DNA of 31,602 nucleotides from a virus: positions 1 through 31,602 of the IMG/VR virus record IMGVR_UViG_3300026257_000010; one strand, given 5' to 3'. Positions 15,983-23,712 of the stretch are shown in pieces (positions within the stretch are counted from its first letter, which is position 1; every line of letters begins with the position of its first letter). Under the pieces are notes generated by a model, which ran no database searches, was not told where the DNA came from, and saw nothing but the letters and a program-made list of their open reading frames with translations. The position numbers were made by a program, and so were the translations under genes.

Positions 15983-16297
15983 TTATGACATAGCTCCTAA
16001 GTCTTCTGTGGCTAAACGATATTGTATGGCCGTCTGTAGATCGTATATTTGATCTAAGTATTGTCCAAAAGCATCTGTACTTAAAGAGCTTGCTACTGAT
16101 CCGTAATCGCCAGTAGGAAACACCAAGCTTTGATCTGCTTCTACATAGTTAGCTATGGTAACAATAGCATTGCTACTATCTCTAACATATAGTTTTTGAT
16201 CTGCTGTGTTAATTGCTACCTCACCGGCTACCAAATCACTGGTAGTAGGCGCGTCGCTTGCTGTTTCTGATTTCTTTAACTTTATTACAGTTGCCAT
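15983..16297 (-). CDS. Small tail fibre-like protein, 104 aa
   Basis: The N-terminal module (residues 1-50: VIKLKKSETASDAP, then DLVAGEVAINTADQKLYVRD) is a variant of the N-modules in the neighbouring fibre genes. The C-terminal half has DYGSVASSLSTDAFGQYLDQIYDLQTA and ends in EDLGAMS, which looks like a helical oligomerisation element. It is probably a fibre or fibre-attachment component. It lies 17 bases before the 74-aa gene and five bases after the coiled-coil gene, in one transcript. Confidence 0.8.
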   Translation of the reverse strand: MATVIKLKKSETASDAPTTSDLVAGEVAINTADQKLYVRDSSNAIVTIANYVEADQSLVFPTGDYGSVASSLSTDAFGQYLDQIYDLQTAIQYRLATEDLGAMS

Positions 16298-16302
16298 TTA
16301 TT

Positions 16303-16686
16303 TTATTCCTCGTTTGCCAATTTAGGATTAGGGATAAGAGGCCTCGGTCCATCAACCTTTTTATTCCAACCTTTCGGTTTAGGAGCCTTAACTAAAGGAG
16401 GGAGAGAAGGTTTCTTCTCTTCTTTTACTTCCTCTACTTTAGGCTCTGGAGTTGAGTTTATTGGAGCTGTTGTATAATCGGAATGTGGATTAGCCGACGG
16501 TGTAGAGTATGTACTCTCCGGTGCCGGTTTCGTCTTCACTTCCTCTTTCTCCTCAGTCTTCAACCTCTCTTGTTCCCTTTTCTCTAAAAGACTTAATCTA
16601 GTTTTAAGTAATATGTTCTCTTGGGTCAAGTTGTTAACTTGATTTGCCAAGTTGTTAATGTATTCATTAATTAATTGTTCATCCAT
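16303..16686 (-). CDS. Coiled-coil protein with Pro/Lys/Glu-rich linker, 127 aa
   Basis: The function is unknown. Residues 1-45 form an evident coiled coil (INNLANQVNNLTQENILLK with leucines and asparagines at heptad positions). The rest is a charged, Pro-rich, probably disordered segment with KPKGWNKKVDGPRPLIPNP near the end. There is no enzyme motif. The context among fibre genes suggests a trimerisation or adaptor role in fibre assembly, which is inference. AGGA precedes the ATG. Confidence 0.78.
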   Translation of the reverse strand: MDEQLINEYINNLANQVNNLTQENILLKTRLSLLEKREQERLKTEEKEEVKTKPAPESTYSTPSANPHSDYTTAPINSTPEPKVEEVKEEKKPSLPPLVKAPKPKGWNKKVDGPRPLIPNPKLANEE

Positions 16687-16707
16687 TTCAAAAATCCTTA
16701 AGTATTA

Positions 16708-18123
16708 TTAATATGTTCCACCATCAATACCGCCAAACTCTGGTGTACCACCTGATCCTGCTTGTAGGACCTGGCCATCAGTGCCGGCTGCTGTTACTTG
16801 TAAAACTCCAGCGCCATTACCGTAAAGGATACCTTTACTTGTAAATGTACTAACACCTGTACCACCATCTGCTACTACTAGATCAGTAATACCAGTAATT
16901 GTACCGCCAGTAATTGTAGCACTAGCTGATTCTATAGCTGCTACTAATGTACCGACTGCATAACCTGTTCCCGATGTGTTAACAGTTGTGGTTGGTGCTG
17001 CTTGTAAGTCTTTAAATAACTTCCATTTACCAGAGTCGTTAGCGTCTCTGAATAAACCACCGTATAAGTCCAGGGAACCACTTGTATCATACAGACCATA
17101 TATACCTAAGTCAACGACGTCGGATGAATTATTGCCTGTAGCAAGTGAGATCAACGGATCTGCTACGGATAATGTAGTGGAATCAACAGTTGTTGTTGTT
17201 CCTGATACTGTTAGGTTACCTGAAACTATTGCGTTTCCGCCAATAGTTACATTATCTGGTAACGCTATATTGATCTTATTGTTGGAAACAGTTGTAACGA
17301 TTTCGTTTGCTGTTCCTTCAAAAGTCAATGTGTCTGTTCCTACTGTAACTGTATCATTAGAGCCACTGTCGGCTGCTATAGTTAGAGTAGAGCTTGTTGA
17401 AGCAGTCGATGCTGCTGTAATACGACCTTGGGCGTCAATAGTTAATACAGGTATTGCAGATCCAGAGCCATATGCTCCTGCTGTAACCGCTGTATTGTCT
17501 AGAGTGGCTGTAATTGTAGTGCCGGAAGCTGCAGTTGTAATACCTGTGCCACCTGCTACTGTAAATGTTTCTGAATCTAGATCTACATCTATTGTTCCAG
17601 AATCACCAGCTGCGTCTAAATCTCCAGCTGTTACTTGTGCGTCTACATAAGCTTTAACTGATTGTTGAGTTGGGATAAGTGTAGCACTGTTAGATGCCAT
17701 GTTATCTTCGTCAACAAAAGCTGTAGCTGTAATTGTACCGTCTGAAAGAGAGCCCCATTGTACTGTTCCAGAAGCTGTAATATTTGTAGCCCCTGTTATA
17801 GCACCAGAAGCAGCACTTAGAGTACCGTCTGTTAATGTGCTACCAGTAATTGTTGCGCCATTAAAGTGGCCACTTCCATCTCTTTTAACAAGTGTAGATG
17901 CTGTAGCAGCATTCGTAGCGTTGTCAATAAGATCTGTGTAGTATTTACCACCTATCTCTTGTATAACTTCACTACCACCTGAATCAATAGATGAAATGTA
18001 GAGTTTTGCAGAAGCACCTGAACCAGTTCTATCTTCAGCATAAGCCAATTCGCCTTCAATTAGATCGTTAGCAACCGGAGCTGCTGAGCCCGTGCTTCTC
18101 TTAATTTGAATTGTTGTTGCCAT
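16708..18123 (-). CDS. Tail fibre-like protein, 471 aa
   Basis: This is a fibre or adhesin-type structural protein. The N-terminal module (residues 1-60: TIQIKRSTGSAAP, then DLIEGELAYAEDRTG and KLYIS) is a third variant of the module found in the neighbours. It is followed by a Thr/Ala/Gly-rich shaft, a SGTTTTVDSTTLSVADPLI module, GLFRDANDSGKWKLFKDL (about residues 362-379), and a C-terminal LVVADGGTGVSTFTSKGILY block of the kind common in phage fibres. It ends in FGGIDGGTY. CTAGGAG precedes the ATG. The dense Ser/Thr content makes it a candidate glycosylation target. Confidence 0.85.
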   Translation of the reverse strand: MATTIQIKRSTGSAAPVANDLIEGELAYAEDRTGSGASAKLYISSIDSGGSEVIQEIGGKYYTDLIDNATNAATASTLVKRDGSGHFNGATITGSTLTDGTLSAASGAITGATNITASGTVQWGSLSDGTITATAFVDEDNMASNSATLIPTQQSVKAYVDAQVTAGDLDAAGDSGTIDVDLDSETFTVAGGTGITTAASGTTITATLDNTAVTAGAYGSGSAIPVLTIDAQGRITAASTASTSSTLTIAADSGSNDTVTVGTDTLTFEGTANEIVTTVSNNKINIALPDNVTIGGNAIVSGNLTVSGTTTTVDSTTLSVADPLISLATGNNSSDVVDLGIYGLYDTSGSLDLYGGLFRDANDSGKWKLFKDLQAAPTTTVNTSGTGYAVGTLVAAIESASATITGGTITGITDLVVADGGTGVSTFTSKGILYGNGAGVLQVTAAGTDGQVLQAGSGGTPEFGGIDGGTY

Positions 18124-18175
18124 TTATTTTCTCCTAGTTAAATGTCTTTTATATTATATAAAGCTTTATTTAATA

Positions 18176-18433
18176 TTAAAATGTGCCACCATCAATTGCT
18201 GTAATAGATGAAGCAACATCACTCGCTGGTGCTGCCTCCCAATTACCGCTAGAACCATCATAAACTAGAGTGTATCCATTTTGTTTTGAACTGGTATCAA
18301 TACCACTCAAATTGTCAATGGTTGTGGACGTCGCCACTTGAGACTGAGTTGTTGAAGTTGTAACTACTCTAGTACTACCTGTCGATACGGATACCGAAAC
18401 AGGGTTGCTTGTAGTGCTTACATTAACTGCCAT
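18176..18433 (-). CDS. Small fibre-like protein, 85 aa, IDGGTF tail
   Basis: The first 40 residues are almost all Ser, Thr and Val, including VSVSVSTGSTRVVTTSTTQS. A KQNGYTLVYDGSSGNWEAAP motif follows (residues 50-69), which recurs in marine phage fibres, and then an IDGGTF end like those of the 471-aa and 74-aa neighbours. No enzymatic motif is present. It is probably a short fibre or tip component. AAGGAG precedes the ATG; it is cotranscribed with the 109-aa gene upstream. Confidence 0.8.
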   Translation of the reverse strand: MAVNVSTTSNPVSVSVSTGSTRVVTTSTTQSQVATSTTIDNLSGIDTSSKQNGYTLVYDGSSGNWEAAPASDVASSITAIDGGTF

Positions 18434-18444
18434 TTATTCTCTCC

Positions 18445-18774
18445 TTAAGCTCTTGTAACATTTGGTGTTACTGTTACTAATCCTTCTAATACTCTTAATG
18501 TTTCCGAACTGGATGCTATCTCAATGTCGTAAACATATCTTCCTGATTTAATTGCAGCAGTTTGTGCTGCAGTTAACGATATTGTAATTTTACCTGTGGC
18601 ATTAACCTGTGCTGTAGTAAAGTCAGTAGCTGTTGTAGACTCATACCCCTTCCTCATCTGAGCAGTTGTAGTATAACCCGTCAAATCCTTAGCAGTAGTG
18701 TCGTCATTAGTTAAATTAACGTCTAATGAAAAGGTTGTACCCTGATCTATTACTATATTTGAAATGGTTGCCAT
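18445..18774 (-). CDS. Ig-like virion protein (BppU N-terminal-like), 109 aa
   Basis: This compact beta-sandwich-like protein has VIDQGTTFSLDVNLTND (residues 8-24), AKDLTGYTTTAQMRKGY (28-44), GKITISLTAAQTAAIKSGRYVYDIEI (about 61-86) and a closing GLVTVTP strand. This is the pattern of small phage structural proteins related to the N-terminal domain of baseplate or adhesin proteins. It probably attaches fibres to the tail or decorates the virion. It is the first gene of the minus-strand fibre operon, 32 bases from the late box at 18806-18813. Confidence 0.8.
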   Translation of the reverse strand: MATISNIVIDQGTTFSLDVNLTNDDTTAKDLTGYTTTAQMRKGYESTTATDFTTAQVNATGKITISLTAAQTAAIKSGRYVYDIEIASSSETLRVLEGLVTVTPNVTRA

Positions 18775-18805
18775 CAGTTATATCTCTAATTATCGTGTAT
18801 AGTCT

Positions 18806-18817
18806 TATTTATAAATA
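18806..18817. promoter_or_regulatory. Palindromic bidirectional late promoter TATTTATAAATA
   Basis: This 12-base perfect palindrome contains TATAAATA on both strands: 18806-18813 for the minus-strand fibre operon and 18810-18817 for the plus-strand glycosyltransferase island. The minus start point would give a leader of roughly 25 bases. The plus start point would fall near 18823, leaving only some seven bases before the ATG at 18830. A weaker sigma70-like pair, TTGCCA (18768-18773), 17 bases, TATCGT (18791-18796), could give the plus strand a longer leader. Confidence 0.65.
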
Positions 18818-18829
18818 AAAGTGATTACA

Positions 18830-19498
18830 ATGAAAACTATTTTAACATTAAAATACGGTGACAAATACAGCGCAGACGCTGTTAATTCTATATACGAGCA
18901 CACAGAAGGCCGGTATAATTATGTCTGTGTAACTGATGACCCTAAGGGCCTGCACCCTGATATAGGTATTTTGTATTTAGAACATGAACCAAACGGTAAT
19001 ATGGAAAAGTTAAAACTATTCCAACTGAAAGACATGGGTACTATTCTGTACTTAGATTTAGATATAAGAATACAAAAACCAATAGATCATTTGTTTGATT
19101 ATTGTATTGATAATCCTGTTATAGTATATACATGGTGGAAAGACAAAGGCAATGAACAAATAAACATACACGACTTTCCATGGCAACCAGACTTTGTAGG
19201 TCCATTAAGTAATTATAATTCTAGTATTATGTTGTGGAAAGATGCAACGCATATATGGAAACATTATAACGAATATCCTGAGATGTATGATGTTCAATAT
19301 CCATATGGCGATGATACATTTTTATATCATGAAGGATTTACATTTGAACATTTACCTAATGAAGAGGTATATGCTTTTAGAACGACAGGAAGAAAGTATA
19401 GGCCCGAATATACAATATGCTTATTAAATGGCTTAGATAAAAACCCGGAGATTGAGAAAGAATATGATGAACTTTGTATGCATCAAGTGGGGCACTAA
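18830..19498 (+). CDS. Glycosyltransferase-like protein 1 (GT-A type, DLD motif), 222 aa
   Basis: This is a putative nucleotide-sugar-dependent glycosyltransferase. The N-terminal Rossmann-like strand TILTLKYGDKYSADAVNSIY (residues 3-22) aligns with the starts of three paralogues downstream. LYLDLDIRIQ holds the DxD metal-sugar motif at 76-78. NYNSSIMLW (129-137) and YGDDTFLYH (159-167) match the acceptor-side and catalytic-loop positions of the paralogues. The ATG at 18830 is used instead of GTG at 18821 because it matches the paralogues and because GTG would precede the predicted late start point. The substrate and sugar are unknown. Confidence 0.82.
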   Translation: MKTILTLKYGDKYSADAVNSIYEHTEGRYNYVCVTDDPKGLHPDIGILYLEHEPNGNMEKLKLFQLKDMGTILYLDLDIRIQKPIDHLFDYCIDNPVIVYTWWKDKGNEQINIHDFPWQPDFVGPLSNYNSSIMLWKDATHIWKHYNEYPEMYDVQYPYGDDTFLYHEGFTFEHLPNEEVYAFRTTGRKYRPEYTICLLNGLDKNPEIEKEYDELCMHQVGH

Positions 19499-20246
19499 AT
19501 ACGAACCACACTATGTAAACAACCTGTATCGTATGGTGCAGGAACACTATCACGACGACTTTACATTTACCTGTTTTACCGATGACCCTAAAGGATTAAA
19601 TTGTGATACTAGAGATATACCTGACATAGATCCTTTACATCCTAAATATTGGTTTGGTAAAGAAAACTATTGCTGGGATAGATCTAAATTTCTAGTATTC
19701 AACTCACATAACTTTTTAGGTTATGAAGGTAAATGGTGTTACTTAGATTTAGATGTTATTATACAGAGTGATATAACAGACTTAAATGAATTGGCCTTAA
19801 AGCCTAGGATAATAGATGTAACTTGGGACAATCCTAAAAGAATACACGAAAGAAGATTTATAGAAATTAGAGGATCATTATATAACTCTAGTGTAATGTG
19901 TTGGAATAGAGAACAATGTGAACATATATTCTGGGAGGCAATGGACGAAGATCAACAGATATTTAGAACATTTTTTAAAGGTACTGATAACTATCACTTC
20001 TGGAGACAAAGAGAGTTTTGGAATAACATACCACACGCGTGGGTGTATAGTTATAACCGAGGTATGCAATGGCCTGATGATTTAGAGGCATATAAATATA
20101 GAGAAGAACCTAAGTTTTGTTTGTTCAATGTGGATTCAAACCCACCACCCAAATCGAAGAAACAAATTAAGATTGATGAATTAGAAAATGAGACACTTTT
20201 GAGAATATGGCATGGTAACAATTATAGCAAATCAGCTAGACAATAA
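19464..20246 (+). CDS. Glycosyltransferase-like protein 2 (DLD motif), 260 aa
   Basis: This paralogue shares the FVCIKWGTKYEPHYVNNLY start, the FTCFTDDPKGL segment (also in the first gene), WCYLDLDVIIQ with DxD at 95-97, YNSSVMCW and GTDNYHFW, then WVYSYNRGMQW near the end. It is most like the 270-aa paralogue at 22229, with which it shares HPKYWF and a CWDR segment. The ATG at 19464 (or the adjacent one at 19467) is chosen over a TTG at 19452 by paralogue alignment; GAGAAAG lies upstream. It overlaps the first gene by 35 bases. It is probably a cytoplasmic sugar transferase acting on an unknown acceptor. Confidence 0.82.
   Translation: MMNFVCIKWGTKYEPHYVNNLYRMVQEHYHDDFTFTCFTDDPKGLNCDTRDIPDIDPLHPKYWFGKENYCWDRSKFLVFNSHNFLGYEGKWCYLDLDVIIQSDITDLNELALKPRIIDVTWDNPKRIHERRFIEIRGSLYNSSVMCWNREQCEHIFWEAMDEDQQIFRTFFKGTDNYHFWRQREFWNNIPHAWVYSYNRGMQWPDDLEAYKYREEPKFCLFNVDSNPPPKSKKQIKIDELENETLLRIWHGNNYSKSARQ
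20091..20098 (+). promoter_or_regulatory. Possible internal late promoter box
   Basis: TATAAATA on the plus strand lies inside glycosyltransferase gene 2, about 115 bases before the 496-aa gene. It is correctly oriented to serve the rest of the island, but a chance match in AT-rich coding sequence is equally plausible. Confidence 0.3.
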
Positions 20247-21702
20247 TTATAGTCAAAACCAAATAAATGCTTTTTATACGCAGTGCAAAAAACTGATAGA
20301 AAGGCCTTTTGACTTCTATGTCTTTATCAATAAAGAAGAAGAAAAACTACTAAAAGAAACTAAAAAGAAAGAAGGCTATATAGATTGTATTAACTTTCAT
20401 GTTCCTAAGTATGGTGTTGATTGGTTAGAAATAGATATCATGCAACATACAAAACCTAATAGTACTTCATTGTTTATTACACCTAACACTATTATTAACA
20501 ACATAGAGGACATAGAGACTTATAAGGCCAACAAGAAGATTAGACTTCAGGACGGTAACCTAGCATACTTTATTTTCCGAAACGATAAAGTAGAAAATAT
20601 ATTAGAAGAATGGGACGAATCTGAAGACAATCTATTATATGAATATGATATTTTTAGTGAGAAGTTTTTAATAGAGGAAGGTACTTTACCTTTCCTACAA
20701 GATAGTACAGCAACATACCCAGAAAAGATAGATGGAAATATAGTTGCATTGCCTTTTTGGTATGAGGATTTTACTGAAGAACAATTAGATATAATGTACA
20801 ATAAAGAAACAGACTTATATCCATGGCTACCTGAGAGGATAGAAATAAATCCAATAGACGGTGAAGACTATTTAACATTAGAACAAATAGAAGATACATT
20901 TACAAAAGACTATATAGAAAAATCTAAAATAAAAAGAATACATTTTAAAGGTACGAATACAGATCCTACATTAAACCCTGAACTATTTGATATTGCCCAC
21001 TTCTTTATGTCTAGGTGGGGCATAGGTGGTTGTGATATAACTACAAATGGCAAACACAATGAAACTATTTGGTGGAAGAACTTAGGTTTAATGTTTTTAG
21101 AAGCAGGCAATATTACATTTAATATTAATACAGGCAATCCAGATAGAAAAATATTACAAAATGCAGAAGCATTAATAGAATCTGGGTGTAGAGTGTTTTG
21201 GAATTATGTACATACAAATCAAATAGATTCAGACATACAAAAAGCTAAGAAGATATCAAAGCAATATAATTTTTATGGTTTTATATATGACAACCAAGTC
21301 CCTGAAACAAAAGAACCCATAAAGAAAAACATAAAACAAGAGATGCCAGACTATAAACTTATAGAACTAGAGACTCTACAGACACGAAAAAAAGACGACA
21401 TATATAAAGAGAGAACAATAAAATTTTCACCACATGTTAAGTGCGAAGGTAAAGTTAATAATTCATTTTATTTAAACGCAACAGGTAATGTGTTTCCCTG
21501 TAAACATGTGGCTCTTAATTTAACTACTGCAAATAATTCTCCTGAACACAAGACAGAATTGTTGTATAGTTGGGATAAGAATAATATAAATGAACACACA
21601 CTAGAAGAAATTTTTACAAATGACTTCTATAAAGGATACTTTAATAACCTATTAAAGTTAAATCCAGAAATAATACACAATGAACAAGGTGGAATATGTT
21701 AA
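20212..21702 (+). CDS. Fusion of degenerate GT-like domain and cysteine-poor radical-SAM/SPASM-like domain, 496 aa
   Basis: The N-terminal part (about residues 1-120) follows the paralogous glycosyltransferases: NNYSQNQINAFYTQC then FDFYVFIN. Where they have DLDxxI it reads FITPNTII, so DxD is lost. From about 205 on, the order of features matches radical SAM enzymes: LTLEQIEDTF, IHFKGTNTDPTLNPELFDI (243-261, the GGEP-like region), ITTNG (276-280) and WWKNLG. A SPASM-like tail carries C411, C430 in GNVFPCKHV and the C-terminal C496. The CxxxCxxC motif that binds the catalytic 4Fe-4S cluster is absent. It may be a pseudoenzyme or a scaffold. It overlaps the previous gene by 35 bases. Confidence 0.75.
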   Translation: MVTIIANQLDNNYSQNQINAFYTQCKKLIERPFDFYVFINKEEEKLLKETKKKEGYIDCINFHVPKYGVDWLEIDIMQHTKPNSTSLFITPNTIINNIEDIETYKANKKIRLQDGNLAYFIFRNDKVENILEEWDESEDNLLYEYDIFSEKFLIEEGTLPFLQDSTATYPEKIDGNIVALPFWYEDFTEEQLDIMYNKETDLYPWLPERIEINPIDGEDYLTLEQIEDTFTKDYIEKSKIKRIHFKGTNTDPTLNPELFDIAHFFMSRWGIGGCDITTNGKHNETIWWKNLGLMFLEAGNITFNINTGNPDRKILQNAEALIESGCRVFWNYVHTNQIDSDIQKAKKISKQYNFYGFIYDNQVPETKEPIKKNIKQEMPDYKLIELETLQTRKKDDIYKERTIKFSPHVKCEGKVNNSFYLNATGNVFPCKHVALNLTTANNSPEHKTELLYSWDKNNINEHTLEEIFTNDFYKGYFNNLLKLNPEIIHNEQGGIC

Positions 21703-21911
21703 AAGTAACAAACAAAAAATCAGTAATATTAGAGGGCACATTCGAAGACTACGATAACTATGTACCAATAATTAAAGAGTCAGAGTTTGCTGTACTCATT
21801 ATAAGAGCAGATATTACAGACTTTGATTTTAAAACAATGCAAGTTACGGATGAACTTGCTAAAAATAAACTCCAATACGGTAAGGACTATGTCATATGCA
21901 GGTTAAGTTAA
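21696..21911 (+). CDS. Small hypothetical protein, 71 aa
   Basis: I do not recognise this protein. It is acidic and soluble, with alternating strands and helices (SVILEGTFEDYDNYV, then FAVLIIRADITDFDF), suggesting a small alpha/beta fold. AGGTGGA sits immediately upstream of the ATG, a good ribosome site, and the gene overlaps the 496-aa gene by seven bases, so it is probably coupled to it. It could be a partner of that fusion protein, but only adjacency supports this. Confidence 0.7.
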   Translation: MLKVTNKKSVILEGTFEDYDNYVPIIKESEFAVLIIRADITDFDFKTMQVTDELAKNKLQYGKDYVICRLS

Positions 21912-21912
21912 T

Positions 21913-22239
21913 ATGATAAACAATGAAATGATGGATTTAGACGATCTTATTTATTATGTAGGTAAGTGGCACAAAGATAGAAATTTAATTGAAGGTGCAA
22001 ATGATAAAGATCAATTTTGTAAATTAATACAAGAATGTGGAGAACTATCTGATAACATCTGTAAAGGCAAAGATCTTAGAGATGATGTTGGAGATATAAT
22101 GGTTGTACTAATTAACATTTGCGTACGAAATAATATAACACTTGAAGAATGTCTACAGGTTGCTTATGACGACATAAAAGATCGTAAAGGCAAAATGGTA
22201 GACGGAGTATTCATAAAGGCAAAGGATCATGAGAGTTAA
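21913..22239 (+). CDS. MazG-like nucleotide pyrophosphohydrolase, 108 aa
   Basis: This is a putative NTP pyrophosphohydrolase of the all-alpha MazG superfamily, which hydrolyses nucleoside triphosphates to monophosphates and pyrophosphate with Mg2+. The motif pair is visible: QECGEL (E41, E44) followed by RDDVGDIMVVL (D58, D61), matching the ExxE and [E/D]xxD metal ligands. The following helix (CLQVAYDDIKDRKG) is also typical. In phages these enzymes have been linked to nucleotide recycling or control of host alarmones; which applies here cannot be told. It begins two bases after the preceding gene. Confidence 0.82.
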   Translation: MINNEMMDLDDLIYYVGKWHKDRNLIEGANDKDQFCKLIQECGELSDNICKGKDLRDDVGDIMVVLINICVRNNITLEECLQVAYDDIKDRKGKMVDGVFIKAKDHES

Positions 22240-23041
22240 TGTAGTATGTTCAAAATGGGGCGACAGATATGGTCCTCATTTTGTGAACAAATTAAAAAAT
22301 ATGTCAAAGAGAAATTGTAATCCGAAACATGATTTCCATTTCTATTGTTATACAGATAACGCTGAAGGTTTTGATGATGATATAAAAGTCATTCCTTTTC
22401 CAGACATTCCTAACATACATCCTAAGTATTGGTTCCAAAAGGACGACTTTAAATATGGTATGGCAAGATGTTGGGATAGGCCTAAGACAATGGTATTCAA
22501 TACGCATAACTTTGCTGAAGATAAACCCACAGGTCGTTTCATATTTTTTGATTTAGATGTTATTATACAAAATGACATAGAGCCTTTATTGACCTATAAT
22601 ATGGAAAGACCAACTAAGTTAAGAAGCTGGTGGCAAGACCCGCGCCCAATGAAGACGCGGAGATTTAAATTATCTCATGGAGCATATACTAATGGCAGTT
22701 GTCAAGTTTGGTCCGACGATCAAGCAGAATGTATATGGCATGATGTATTAGAGAATCAAGAAAAGATTTGGTTCACATATACAGACGGAACAGATAACTA
22801 TCACTCATGGCGATGGGGTGATTGGGGCAAAAAATTATGGGATCACTTTCCTTCAGACTATGCGTACTCGTATAACCGAGGCCGTAGTTGGCAAGATGAT
22901 GATTTAACCACAGAGATATATAGGGAAACACCTATTCTCTGTGTATTTAATATTGATCTACTACCACAACCAACACCAGATAGAGGCAAAGTAAAACAGA
23001 ACGAACTAGTAGATCCGGAGTTATTAAAGCATTGGCAATGA
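22229..23041 (+). CDS. Glycosyltransferase-like protein 3 (DLD motif), 270 aa
   Basis: This third paralogue starts VNVVCSKWGDRYGPHFVNKL, then has FYCYTDNAEGF, HPKYWFQKDDF, CWDRPKTMVFNTHNF and FFDLDVIIQ with DxD at 108-110. The later positions YTNGSCQVW, GTDNYHSWRWGDWG and YAYSYNRGRSW align with the second gene, its closest relative. The basic TRRFKLSHGAY stretch (about 150-160) could contact an acidic acceptor. The ATG is preceded at short spacing by AAGGA and overlaps the MazG-like gene by 11 bases. The acceptor and sugar are unknown. Confidence 0.82.
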   Translation: MRVNVVCSKWGDRYGPHFVNKLKNMSKRNCNPKHDFHFYCYTDNAEGFDDDIKVIPFPDIPNIHPKYWFQKDDFKYGMARCWDRPKTMVFNTHNFAEDKPTGRFIFFDLDVIIQNDIEPLLTYNMERPTKLRSWWQDPRPMKTRRFKLSHGAYTNGSCQVWSDDQAECIWHDVLENQEKIWFTYTDGTDNYHSWRWGDWGKKLWDHFPSDYAYSYNRGRSWQDDDLTTEIYRETPILCVFNIDLLPQPTPDRGKVKQNELVDPELLKHWQ

Positions 23042-23712
23042 ACATTTATACAGTAAAATGGGGCAGTAAATATTCTGCCAATCATGTGAACAAGATATAC
23101 GAATCCTGTCTGGAATCTATATCTCAAAGCTTTACATTTTACTGTTTAACAGAAAACGCAAAAGGAATTAATCCTGATGTTAATATAATTCCATTTCCTA
23201 AAGATAATAAGTTAGAGAAGTGGTGGAATAAGATGTACTTGTTTGATGATAATGTTGTAAGACAAAAAGGTGAGAACTTATTCTTTGACTTAGATATTAT
23301 TATTCAAAAGAACATAGATGATATAGTAAACTTTGATCCTGAAGACTGTCTATGTTTTGGCCAAACACATTGGCATGATTTAGAAACACAAAAGAAAGAA
23401 ACAGAACATGTTCCTCACAGATATACAGATTTAAATTCTAGTATATTAAGATGGAACGACAATTTAGATAAAGAGAATATTACTCTTTATTTTAAATCAC
23501 ACAAAGAAAAAATCTTATGGTACTATCGGGGATTAGATAACTTCTTTATGCACAAAGGTGTAGCAAGAATTAAATACTTTCCTTTAGGGTGGTTTTATAG
23601 TTATAACCAAGGCTATATATTTCCACATGATATAGAAAAACATGTATTCAGACAAATACCATATGTCTGTTTATTTGATTCAATGGGAAGAAAAGAAGAT
23701 GTTAAATTTTAA
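23038..23712 (+). CDS. Glycosyltransferase-like protein 4 (DLD motif), 224 aa
   Basis: The fourth paralogue has IYTVKWGSKYSANHVNKIY at the start, FTFYCLTENAKGINPDV, LFFDLDIIIQKNIDDI with DxD at 84-86, LNSSILRW, RGLDNFFMH and FYSYNQGYIF. Its ATG overlaps the stop of the third gene (ATGA), which supports coupled translation and the choice of 23038 over a TTG at 23032. It resembles the first gene in size. Four such genes in one island suggest either different acceptors or successive sugar additions; this is inference. Confidence 0.82.
   Translation: MNIYTVKWGSKYSANHVNKIYESCLESISQSFTFYCLTENAKGINPDVNIIPFPKDNKLEKWWNKMYLFDDNVVRQKGENLFFDLDIIIQKNIDDIVNFDPEDCLCFGQTHWHDLETQKKETEHVPHRYTDLNSSILRWNDNLDKENITLYFKSHKEKILWYYRGLDNFFMHKGVARIKYFPLGWFYSYNQGYIFPHDIEKHVFRQIPYVCLFDSMGRKEDVKF

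Noticed and set aside
13866-18774. Whether the direct repeats among fibre genes are a CRISPR array or a diversity-generating retroelement.
   Set aside because: The repeats are in-frame protein-coding modules of uneven length with no regular spacers. No reverse transcriptase gene or template/variable repeat pair was seen.
18821-18829. GTG at 18821 as the start of the first glycosyltransferase gene.
   Set aside because: Paralogue alignment starts at the ATG at 18830, and GTG would lie before the predicted late transcription start.
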